Assembly (NCBI GenBank): GCA_020442095.1
Contig: JAGRKY010000030.1
Location: forward strand, 9,980-17,097
Length of the DNA: 7,118 nt
Source of the DNA: Bauldia sp.
GTDB taxonomy: Bacteria; Pseudomonadota; Alphaproteobacteria; Rhizobiales; Kaistiaceae
Reading direction: 5' to 3'
Program-made: the position numbers and the translations under genes
In this document: in pieces, positions 1-5,950 of the stretch
How the letters are laid out: the number at the start of each line of letters is the position of its first letter
Position numbering within the stretch: position 1 is the stretch's first letter
The notes under the pieces: generated by a model
Told to the model about the DNA's origin: nothing
Database searches by the model: none
What the model saw: the letters and a program-made list of their open reading frames with translations, nothing else

Positions 1-74
1 ATGATCATGTCGGTATCGACATTGAGCATCGGCAGGGGCGCGGCAACGGCAGTCAGCTTGTCGAATTTCTGCAT
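1..74 (-). CDS. leuD: 3-isopropylmalate dehydratase small subunit, N-terminal fragment
   Basis: Partial gene that continues past the left edge of the window. The 24 visible residues begin MQKFDKLTAVAAPLPMLNVD and continue TDMI. This matches the LeuD start, where an N-terminal strand leads into the NVDTDMIIP motif of the aconitase swivel domain. LeuD pairs with LeuC to convert 2-isopropylmalate to 3-isopropylmalate in leucine synthesis, in the cytoplasm. The ATG is at 74-72, and an AGGA ribosome binding site at 86-83 lies 8 nt upstream, which supports this start. The start is divergent from the TIR-TPR gene across a 157-nt gap. LeuC, its partner, is at the far right of the window, so the two subunits are encoded about 6.9 kb apart. 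The family assignment is secure despite the short visible length. Confidence 0.9.
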   Translation of the reverse strand, partial: MQKFDKLTAVAAPLPMLNVDTDMI

Positions 75-231
75 GGCAGTGGTCCTTTTTCCGCCGCTTC
101 ATGTGCGCCGTCAAAGCCGCGAGGTCAAGGGCCGGGACGGCTTCCGACCGTTTCGCCGGCCGCCATCCCGGGGCCGGATTTCCGTGATTTCAGACGATTG
201 AGGATGGGCGTCCGGCAGGTAGAATGGATCA
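75..231. promoter_or_regulatory. Divergent intergenic region between leuD and the TIR-TPR gene
   Basis: This 157-nt gap must carry the upstream signals of the TIR-TPR gene (plus) and probably a leuD promoter (minus). On the minus strand, two TTGAC elements that could be -35 boxes are visible, TTGACC at 128-123 and TTGACG at 114-109. Neither has a convincing -10 box 16-18 nt downstream. On the plus strand no clear sigma-70 pair is seen. Only a weak AGGT (217-220), 11 nt before the ATG at 232, could act as a ribosome binding site. The role is inferred from the gene arrangement, not from a strong motif. Confidence 0.3.
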
Positions 232-3200
232 ATGGCGCGCGTCTCCTCCCCCGCGATCGCCGGCACCGCGACGGCAGACGAGAGCGCGCCCGGCTATGAC
301 GCATTCATTTCCTACAGCCAGCGTGGCGACAAGGCGGTCGCGCGGGCGCTGCGGACGGTTATCCAGACCATCGGCAAGCCGTGGTGGAAGGTCAGGAGCC
401 TCAACGTCTTCCTCGACGCGACCAGCCTGTCGGCGGCGCCAAGCCTATGGCAGGGGATCGTCGAGAAACTCGACCGTTCACGCTATCTGATCCTGCTCGC
501 CTCGCCGGAAGCCGCGGGGTCCAAGTGGGTCGATCGCGAGGTCAGCCACTTCATCGAACGGCACGGCCTTGACCACGTCCTGATCGGCCTGACCGACGGC
601 GAGCTCGCCTGGGACGAGGAACTCGGCGACTTCCGTTCCAACGGCGACCTGCCGCTGCCACCGACGCTCCACGGCCGCTTTCGGGAGGAGCCGCTCTGGG
701 TCGACCTCCGTCCCTTTCGCGCCGACCCCTCGGCCGCCAACAGGGGGAACCAGACTTTCCTCCATGCCGCACTCGACCTCGCCGCCACCATCCGCGGTGT
801 GGAGAAGGCCGACCTCTATTCCGAGGAGATCCGCCGCCAGCGCCGGATGCTGCGCGCCGCCTACGGCATCGCCGCGGTAGTCGCCGGGCTAGCGGTCGCG
901 GCCGGCATCGCCGCCTGGCTCGCCGTCCAGAATGCCGACCGGGCAACAGCCGAGGCAGAGAAAGCCGTCCGCAACTTCGACATCGCCAGGTCGACCGTTG
1001 ACCGCGTGACTCACGACATCGCCCAGGGACTGCGCGAGGTCGAGGGTATGCGTGTCGAGAACGTTCGCACGATCCTCACCCGGGTCGAGGACGCGGTCGC
1101 GCGCCTGTCCGAAGCGGCCGCCGACGACACGGACGTACAGAACAGCCGGGCGATGATGCTGGAGGAATTCGGCGAGACCTATGCCGACGCCGGCGATCTG
1201 GCCAGCGCCATGGCAGCCTATGAGGAATACCTCGCGATCGCCAAGCGCCTGAGCGCCGAGAACCCCGATAACGGCGATTTTCAGCGCGACGTCGGCGTCG
1301 CCCTCAGCCGCATTGGCGCGACGAAGATGGCGCTCGGCGACACCTCCGGCGCGCTCGAAGCCTTCCAGGGATTTCTGGATAATTCACGCGATCTCGCCAA
1401 GGCGAATCCGGGCGAACCGACGCTGCAGAGGGACATCGCCGTCGCCCTCGACCTGATTGGCGAGGTGAAGCTGCAGTCCGGCGATGCGGCCGGTGCGGTC
1501 GCCGCCCACGAGGAGGCGATCGCGATTCACCGCCGGCTTGCGGAGGACGAGCCGGCCAATCCCGAGTGGCAGAGACGGATTGCGATCGAGCATGAGAAAG
1601 CAGGGAATGCCCGCCTGGCCACCGGCGACTCCGCGGGCGCTCTCAAGGACTACGAAGATTCGCTGACAATCTGGCGCGCGCAGTCCGATGCCGAACCGGG
1701 CAACACGCAGCTGCAGCGGAACATCTCGGTCGTCCTCGGCAAGATCGGGGGCGTGCGGCTCGAGGCCGACGACACCGCGGATGCCCTCACTGCGTTCGAG
1801 GAGGAATTGGCCATCAACCGACGCCTGGTGGAACTCGATCCGGGGAACACTCTCTGGCGTCGCGACCTGGCAATCTCGCTCACCCATATCGGCAATACCA
1901 GACAGCGGATCGGCGACGATGCCGGGGCGCTCGCGGCACACCGCGAGAGCCTCGACATCAACCGCGACCTGGCCCGCATCGACCCCGAGAATCCCGGAAC
2001 CCAAAGAGACATCGCCACCGGGTTGACGACCATCGGCGATCTCCTGCGGGATGCCGGAAGCTTCGAGGAGGCGCTGGCGGCCTATGAGGAAAGCCTCGAT
2101 ATCGCACGCGCGCTGGCGGCTCGCGACCCTCTCAACACGTCATGGCAGAGGGACGTGGCGGTAGCGCTCGACAGGGTCGGCCACGAAAGGAACCGGCAGG
2201 GCGACAAGGCGGGCGCGGACGCCGCCTACGAGGAGGCTTACGCGATTGCCCGGCGACTTGCCGATCTCGATCCCGACAATTCGCTTTGGCAAATGGATGT
2301 CGCCGTCAGTCTCGAGCGGATCGGCGCGCAGAAATACGAAACCAGGAAGCTCGACGAGGCTCTCGACACCTACCAGCAGAGCCTTGGCATCTTCCGGCGC
2401 CTTTCCGATGCTGACCCGGACAATGCGATGATGGAGGAAGGGGTCGCACGGGTCCTCGGGGTGACGGGAGACGTGCACCGGGATATCGGCAACGCAGACG
2501 AGGCCGTTGCGGCCTACGCGGAAAGCCTCGCCATCTATCGCAAGCTCGCGGACGCGACGCCGCGCAATCCCGCCCGCAAGCGGGACGTCATCGCCGCGCT
2601 CGAACGAAGCGGTTACATGAAGGCCAAAACCGGCGACGACGAAGGCGCGGTCACGTCGCTCGGCGAGATCATCGCCATTCGCCGGACGCTCGTCGACCTG
2701 CTTCCGGAAGACGCGAATGAGGCCCGCGCACTCGCCGCGGACCTCGAGCGTCTGGGAAAGGTGCAGTCCGTCCGGGGAAAATCGGCCGCCGCCCTCGAAG
2801 CATATGAGCAGGCGCTCGCCGTCCGGCGCGATATCGTGACGAGCAATCCGGACCGGCCGGAATGGAAGGGCGAACTCCTCGCCGGCCTCGGGCTGGTCGG
2901 CGGGCTGCGGCTCGACGCAGGAGACGCCGCCGGCGCCCGGACAGCTTTCGAGCAGGCGCTCGCCATCGCCCGCGAGCTCGCCGCGAACGACCCGCAACGA
3001 CGGCCGGACGTCGTGCTTGCGCTCACCGACCTCCAGGCGGCCACAGACGACCCGGACGCGCGTCTCGCCCTCCTCGACGAAGCCCTCGGCATGCTGAACG
3101 CCCTCAAGACCGAAGACGTGCTGACCGAGCAGCAGGCAGGCTGGATTCCCTGGGCAGAGGGCACGCGCGCCGAGGTCTTGCGGCTGATCGGCAAGAAGCG

Positions 3201-3654
3201 GTTCGCTGCCGGCGACCTCGAAGGCGCCCTCGCAGCCTATGAGGGAGGGCTCGCCGCATACAGGGCGCTCGCGTCGGCAAGCCCCGACGACGAGAGCCTG
3301 CGGCAGGCGGAGGCGACCGTCCTCGGCAACATCGCCTTCACCCGCCTGTTCACCCGGCAATATGCGGAATCGGAAGTTGCCTCACGCCAGGCCATCGCCA
3401 TCGCGCCCGACGCCCTGTGGCTCGCAACCAACCTCGCGCACGCGCTGATGCTCCAGGACAGGATCGAAGAAGCCGACGGACTCTATCTCGGCAATCGCGG
3501 CACGACATTCGCGGACCAAAGCTGGGAGGAGATCGTCCTCGCCGACTTCGCCGAGCTGCGCGCATCCGGGATCGATCATCCGCACATGGCCGAGATCGAG
3601 CGCATCTTCGCCACGCCTGAGACAGCACCGACGGAACCCGCATCCGCCGACTGA
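232..3654 (+). CDS. TIR domain - transmembrane helix - tandem TPR protein
   Basis: Protein of 1140 residues. Residues 21-190 form a bacterial TIR domain: YDAFISYS at 22-29, GKPWWK at 48-53, NVFLDATSLSAAPSLW at 58-73, then RYLILLASPEAA and WVDREV. Residues 209-232 are one hydrophobic helix, preceded by a strongly basic stretch (RRQRRMLR, 201-208). Residues 233-300 are a charged, probably helical linker. Residues 302-922 are about 13 TPR-like units, twelve of exactly 48 residues, with a consensus near WQRDVAVALDRIG...GD.AGALAAYEESLAI.RRLA..DP.N. Degenerate TPRs follow to about 1085, then a C-terminal tail with SWEEIVLADFAELR. TIR domains cleave NAD or act as scaffolds; TPRs bind proteins. This TIR subfamily, often fused to WD40 or TPR repeats, has LW where NADase TIRs have the catalytic Glu, so enzymatic activity is doubtful. 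The ATG at 232 has only a weak ribosome binding site but directly precedes the TIR domain. The partner and output are unknown; a sensory or conflict-related signalling role is inference. Confidence 0.92.
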   Translation: MARVSSPAIAGTATADESAPGYDAFISYSQRGDKAVARALRTVIQTIGKPWWKVRSLNVFLDATSLSAAPSLWQGIVEKLDRSRYLILLASPEAAGSKWVDREVSHFIERHGLDHVLIGLTDGELAWDEELGDFRSNGDLPLPPTLHGRFREEPLWVDLRPFRADPSAANRGNQTFLHAALDLAATIRGVEKADLYSEEIRRQRRMLRAAYGIAAVVAGLAVAAGIAAWLAVQNADRATAEAEKAVRNFDIARSTVDRVTHDIAQGLREVEGMRVENVRTILTRVEDAVARLSEAAADDTDVQNSRAMMLEEFGETYADAGDLASAMAAYEEYLAIAKRLSAENPDNGDFQRDVGVALSRIGATKMALGDTSGALEAFQGFLDNSRDLAKANPGEPTLQRDIAVALDLIGEVKLQSGDAAGAVAAHEEAIAIHRRLAEDEPANPEWQRRIAIEHEKAGNARLATGDSAGALKDYEDSLTIWRAQSDAEPGNTQLQRNISVVLGKIGGVRLEADDTADALTAFEEELAINRRLVELDPGNTLWRRDLAISLTHIGNTRQRIGDDAGALAAHRESLDINRDLARIDPENPGTQRDIATGLTTIGDLLRDAGSFEEALAAYEESLDIARALAARDPLNTSWQRDVAVALDRVGHERNRQGDKAGADAAYEEAYAIARRLADLDPDNSLWQMDVAVSLERIGAQKYETRKLDEALDTYQQSLGIFRRLSDADPDNAMMEEGVARVLGVTGDVHRDIGNADEAVAAYAESLAIYRKLADATPRNPARKRDVIAALERSGYMKAKTGDDEGAVTSLGEIIAIRRTLVDLLPEDANEARALAADLERLGKVQSVRGKSAAALEAYEQALAVRRDIVTSNPDRPEWKGELLAGLGLVGGLRLDAGDAAGARTAFEQALAIARELAANDPQRRPDVVLALTDLQAATDDPDARLALLDEALGMLNALKTEDVLTEQQAGWIPWAEGTRAEVLRLIGKKRFAAGDLEGALAAYEGGLAAYRALASASPDDESLRQAEATVLGNIAFTRLFTRQYAESEVASRQAIAIAPDALWLATNLAHALMLQDRIEEADGLYLGNRGTTFADQSWEEIVLADFAELRASGIDHPHMAEIERIFATPETAPTEPASAD
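1135..2997 (+). repeat. 13 tandem TPR-like coding units with a 144-bp period
   Basis: Within the TIR-TPR protein the repeat anchor (W/L)QRD-like position falls at residues 302, 350, 398, 446, 494, 542, 590, 638, 686, 734, 782, 830 and 878. These are twelve intervals of exactly 48 residues with no insertion or deletion. The final unit is about 45 residues. Each unit has an IG...GD turn near position 13-21, an ALAAYEESL-like second helix, and a DP.N cap. Sequence divergence between units is substantial, so the array is old rather than a recent DNA duplication. The period exceeds the 34 residues of a canonical TPR and the 42 of kinesin-light-chain TPRs. Confidence 0.88.
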
Positions 3655-3658
3655 ACCG

Positions 3659-4084
3659 TCACCCGGCTTCCCGCTCGATCGCTTCCATGTCGTCGTCGGA
3701 CAGCCCGAAATGGTGGCCGATTTCGTGGACGAGGACATGGGTGACAATCCCGCCCAACGTCTCGTCATGCTCGGCCCAATAATCGAGGATCGGCCGGCGA
3801 TAGAGCCAGATCATGTTCGGCATCTCGCCGGTCTGCGGCACCGCACCGGCATGGGCGAGGCCGACGCCGTGAAAAAGACCGAGCAGGCCGAACTCCGACT
3901 CGATGCCGAGACCATCGAGGACATCGTCGGTCGGGAAATCGGCGACCTGGATCGGAAGCTCCCCGGCGAGCGCCCGGAACGCTTCCGGCAACGCCGCAAA
4001 GGCCTCGTGTCCCATCGCCGCCAGATCATCAAGCGACGGTGCCCGCGCACCATTCCAGTCGATCGAATCCGTTTTGTCCGTCAT
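3659..4084 (-). CDS. Minimal zincin-type metallopeptidase
   Basis: Protein of 141 residues, the last gene of the minus-strand operon. The zinc site is at the C-terminal end: VLVHEIGHHFGLSDDDM at 117-133, an HExxH motif with H120, E121 and H124. The spacing to D130 resembles the HExxHxxGxxD pattern of the small bacterial zincin-like family (Pfam Zincin_1, formerly DUF1025). The FGLLGLFHGVGL segment near 65-76 and the IWLYRRPILDYW segment near 92-103 are also typical of this family. No signal peptide is visible, so it is probably cytoplasmic. Physiological substrates of the family are not established. The ATG (4084-4082) overlaps the TGA of the 47-residue membrane-protein gene in ATGA, so translation is probably coupled. 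The stop at 3659 faces the TIR-TPR stop at 3654, with 4 nt between them. Confidence 0.9.
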   Translation of the reverse strand: MTDKTDSIDWNGARAPSLDDLAAMGHEAFAALPEAFRALAGELPIQVADFPTDDVLDGLGIESEFGLLGLFHGVGLAHAGAVPQTGEMPNMIWLYRRPILDYWAEHDETLGGIVTHVLVHEIGHHFGLSDDDMEAIEREAG

Positions 4085-4224
4085 CGCGCATAGGTGAACA
4101 GCAGGTAGAGGATCAAGACAAGCAGAACGACATAGCCGAGCGTCCGGCCGGTGCGCCTGGCCCAGATCTCGACCCGATCCGGCTCGCCGGGCGGGCCGTC
4201 GCCCTCATTGTCCTTGCCGCTCAC
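4081..4224 (-). CDS. Small single-span membrane protein, 47 residues, GTG start
   Basis: Small gene that is easily missed because it starts with GTG. It begins SGKDNEGDGPPGEPDRVE after the initiator and then has WARRTGRT and a hydrophobic helix at about 29-45 (YVVLLVLILYLLFTY), ending AR. The acidic, Pro/Gly-rich N-terminus and the arginines before the helix (23-27) predict a cytoplasmic N-terminus with one membrane span. The GTG at 4224-4222 overlaps the TGA of the Popeye-like gene in GTGA, and its own TGA overlaps the next ATG in ATGA. This tight packing is the main evidence that it is real. I do not recognise a family. A longer reading frame in the same phase starting at 4464 would overlap the Popeye-like gene by over 240 nt and is not credible. 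The role may be as a membrane partner of either neighbour, but that is inference. Confidence 0.75.
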   Translation of the reverse strand: MSGKDNEGDGPPGEPDRVEIWARRTGRTLGYVVLLVLILYLLFTYAR

Positions 4225-4922
4225 GGCGGCACCGACCTGGTTGAACTCGCGACCGCCATGTTCGTCCTGATCAGCTTTTCCCGGATGCCATGCCGGAAAG
4301 CCTGCTCGACGGCCTGGCCGATCTCGTCGGAACGGTCGAGCAGCTTCCTGAGCAGCGATCGATCGAAGGCAAGATAGCGGACCGGGGTCACCGCCGTCAC
4401 GGTCGCCGTCGCGGGCATGCCGGTCGACACGCTGATCTCGCCGACGAAATCCGTCGCGCCGCACATGCCGACGGCCTGTCCGTCGACCTCCACCCGGGCG
4501 TCCCCCGAAACGATGAACACGAGCTCGGGTGCGAGTTCACCTTGCTGGGTGAATTCGGTTCCCGCCTCGGCGTCGACCCAGCGGCCGAATTTCAGCAGTT
4601 GCCGGACCTGCGCCGGTTCGAGATCGGGGAGGGCGACCTGATGGAACGCGCGTTCCTCGGAAGTGAAGCTGGTCCTGCGGTTGCGGTATGCCTGGAGGGC
4701 GAGTTGACCAACGTTGGTCAGGACGAACATGAGCTCCCAGTATGCCGAGACCGGATCGTAGACCCAGAACATCGAATAGAGGATCGCAAGAGTCCCGGAG
4801 CCGATCGCCAGGACGCGGAGCCAGAACATCCGCGTCATCAGCATCGAACCGATCAGGAGGATATAGCTGGCGTGGCCGATGAGCGCGCCGCCGCCCAGCA
4901 GCGACTCATACGCGACATTCAT
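4221..4922 (-). CDS. Membrane protein with Popeye-like cyclic-nucleotide-binding domain
   Basis: Protein of 233 residues. Three hydrophobic helices lie at about 11-29, 33-52 and 60-79, the last in YWELMFVLTNVGQLALQAY. They are followed by a cytoplasmic cyclic-nucleotide-binding-type beta barrel (about 95-185) and C-terminal helices (to about 218). Visible landmarks are the LVFIVSGDARVEVDG strands at 134-148, FVGEIS at 159-164, and PATATVTAV at 170-178. Three helices followed directly by this domain is the architecture of Popeye-domain (POPDC) proteins, and the W...F...N..L pattern in helix 3 also agrees. The phosphate-binding cassette has the Gly-Glu pair but T where Crp-type domains have Arg (PATA instead of RxA), as in Popeye proteins, so ligand specificity cannot be read off. 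It is preceded by the GNAT gene (55-nt gap) and overlaps the downstream small gene by 4 nt. AAGG lies 4 nt before the ATG, a close and weak ribosome binding site. Confidence 0.82.
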   Translation of the reverse strand: MNVAYESLLGGGALIGHASYILLIGSMLMTRMFWLRVLAIGSGTLAILYSMFWVYDPVSAYWELMFVLTNVGQLALQAYRNRRTSFTSEERAFHQVALPDLEPAQVRQLLKFGRWVDAEAGTEFTQQGELAPELVFIVSGDARVEVDGQAVGMCGATDFVGEISVSTGMPATATVTAVTPVRYLAFDRSLLRKLLDRSDEIGQAVEQAFRHGIREKLIRTNMAVASSTRSVPP

Positions 4923-4956
4923 CGGCCTTGGGCGGAGTCGGGACGCAGAGGGAGAC

Positions 4957-4979
4957 GACCCGGCCTCGCGGGCCCGGTC
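4957..4979 (-). other. Intercistronic hairpin after the GNAT gene
   Basis: GACC and GGCC arms pair with GGCC and GGTC across a 5-nt loop, with one mismatch in the stem. On the minus strand the hairpin begins inside the GNAT stop codon and ends about 35 nt before the Popeye-like ATG. It is followed by a pyrimidine-rich stretch rather than a U-run, so it is not a standard terminator. It could be a partial attenuator or an mRNA-processing or stability element that adjusts expression of the downstream three-gene block. GC-rich DNA makes chance pairing common, so confidence is low. Confidence 0.25.
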
Positions 4980-5424
4980 ATTTGATCGGCACCGAGAAGA
5001 CCGACCAGCCGCCCGGATGTCCGAAGCGCTCGGCCAGGGTCCTGGCGATTTCGGGCTTCTGCGGCACCACCCAGCGCAGTTCGTCCCAGTCGCGCTTCAC
5101 GGCCTCGGCCGCGATCGCGTCGAGAAGCGCCTTTTCGATGCCTTTGTCACGGGAATCCTGGATGACGAACACCTCGTCGAGCTGTCCGATCCGCCGGCCG
5201 TTTGTCGTGTTCGGAAGGTCGAAGAAGATGGCGTAACCGGCGAGGCTTCCCTCGAATCGGGCGCCGAGGATCGCCGCCGTCCGGTCGTTGAGGAGAAGCT
5301 CGGCATAGAACTCGTCGGGGCGGCGGGGCGCGCCGCGCTTGAGTTCCTGTGCGCAGGCCGCGAGGAGCGGCGCCAGTTCGTGGGCGTCGCCAACCGAAAG
5401 AAGGGATGTCTCAATCTTGCTCAT
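4978..5424 (-). CDS. GNAT-family N-acetyltransferase
   Basis: Protein of 148 residues, the first gene of the minus-strand operon. It has the GNAT layout: a helical N-terminus (DAHELAPLLAACAQEL), strand ILGARFEGSLAGYAIFF at about 52-68, and the LDEVFVIQDSRDKGIEKALL block at 82-101, which holds strand 4 and the acetyl-CoA-binding motif A. The pyrophosphate-binding signature (Q/R)xxGx(G/A) appears as RDKGIE (92-97), with Glu in the last position, a deviation. C-terminal strands RWVVP and GWSVFSV complete the fold. The acetyl acceptor cannot be predicted. ATG at 5424-5422 is preferred to the in-frame TTG just upstream. No strong ribosome binding site is visible before either. It is divergent from the secreted-protein gene across 152 nt. 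Confidence 0.85.
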   Translation of the reverse strand: MSKIETSLLSVGDAHELAPLLAACAQELKRGAPRRPDEFYAELLLNDRTAAILGARFEGSLAGYAIFFDLPNTTNGRRIGQLDEVFVIQDSRDKGIEKALLDAIAAEAVKRDWDELRWVVPQKPEIARTLAERFGHPGGWSVFSVPIK

Positions 5425-5576
5425 CAATGTCAGTTGCCCCGGGATTGCGCGCGGGTCAAGCCGAAGCTGAACGGTCGATGAATTCCCGCCTCAACCGCGG
5501 TTCAGGTGCCGGCCGCAGAATGACCATCGAGGCGACACGCAACCGACCCGATTCAGCCAGTGGAAAGGAGCACCCC
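5425..5576. promoter_or_regulatory. Divergent intergenic region between GNAT operon and secreted-protein gene
   Basis: This 152-nt gap should hold promoters for both directions. A perfect 10-bp palindrome AACCGCGGTT lies at 5493-5502 near the middle and could be an operator, but it may equally be a chance GC-rich palindrome. On the minus strand TTGACC at 5459-5454 resembles a -35 box, but it sits only 29 nt before the GNAT ATG and no -10 box follows. No convincing promoter pair is seen on the plus strand. Assignment of regulatory function is by position only. Confidence 0.3.
5564..5570 (+). promoter_or_regulatory. Ribosome binding site of the secreted-protein gene
   Basis: AAAGGAG lies 6 nt before the ATG at 5577. 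This near-ideal Shine-Dalgarno sequence fixes the start there, rather than at ATG codons upstream in the same frame, and places the signal peptide at the N-terminus. Confidence 0.85.
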
Positions 5577-5888
5577 ATGCTCAGGAATTCGATCGTCGCG
5601 GGGGCGGCAACCATCCTCCTCGGCGCCGGCATGCTGGCATTTGCCGATGCGCCCGCCTCGGCAGGCTATGTCCATGGCGGCTGGTCCTACGGCTGGTATT
5701 ATGGACCGCGCCGCCCGCCCCCGCCGCCTTATTTCGGACCGCGTCGGCCGCCTCCGCCGGTCCAGCGACAGGTCTGCGCGCCCCGCTACAAGGTGGTCCG
5801 TTACTGGAAACCCGGCCGCGGATGGGTGGTCCAGCGCGTCCGCGCCGGCCGGGTGTGTTACTATCGTCCAGCCTATCCCCGGTGGTAA
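5577..5888 (+). CDS. Small secreted Pro/Tyr/Arg-rich protein
   Basis: Protein of 103 residues with a clear Sec signal peptide: MLRN, a hydrophobic core at about 6-23, and a probable signal-peptidase I site ASA|GY at 27-31. The mature part begins with a Gly/Tyr/Trp-rich stretch (GGWSYGWYYG), then carries a near-duplicate YGPRRPPPPP and FGPRRPPPPV at 42-62. It ends in a basic, aromatic domain with two cysteines (C67 and C94) that could form a disulfide. The calculated character is strongly cationic. I do not recognise a named family, although small signal-peptide proteins with Gly/Tyr- and Pro-rich segments are common in Hyphomicrobiales. It is probably periplasmic or associated with the envelope. 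It stands alone, with a strong ribosome binding site and its own terminator, so it is a monocistronic unit. Confidence 0.82.
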   Translation: MLRNSIVAGAATILLGAGMLAFADAPASAGYVHGGWSYGWYYGPRRPPPPPYFGPRRPPPPVQRQVCAPRYKVVRYWKPGRGWVVQRVRAGRVCYYRPAYPRW

Positions 5889-5918
5889 AATTTCCACGAA
5901 ACTGCCCAAATGTGGTCA

Positions 5919-5940
5919 CGGCCCCGCCCTTGCGGGGCCG
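5919..5940 (+). terminator. Intrinsic terminator of the secreted-protein gene
   Basis: A perfect 9-bp GC-rich stem, CGGCCCCGC paired with GCGGGGCCG, encloses the loop CCTT. It is followed by CTTTCAT and lies 31 nt after the TAA of the secreted-protein gene. The U-tract is short, as is usual in high-GC genomes. Confidence 0.8.
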
Positions 5941-5950
5941 CTTTCATGAC

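Noticed and set aside
1384..2004. Minus-strand open frame of 206 codons inside the TPR array
   Set aside because: Same repeat shadow, with no recognisable motif or ribosome binding site.
2140..3360. Long open frame (406 codons) on the minus strand inside the TIR-TPR gene
   Set aside because: It is an antiphase shadow of the repeated, GC-rich TPR codons; the plus frame has clear domains and repeat register.
232..4922. Thoeris, CBASS or another named TIR defence system
   Set aside because: No ThsA-like NAD sensor, nucleotide cyclase, STING or SAVED effector is present, and the TIR lacks the usual catalytic Glu; proximity to a Popeye-like gene alone is not enough.
4290..4985. Plus-strand open frame of 231 codons opposite the Popeye-like gene
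   Set aside because: The minus strand has three membrane helices and a recognisable nucleotide-binding domain; the plus product is a shadow.
5349..5576. Upstream extension of the secreted-protein gene
   Set aside because: It would overlap the GNAT gene and bury the signal peptide; the strong ribosome binding site at 5564-5570 supports the ATG at 5577.
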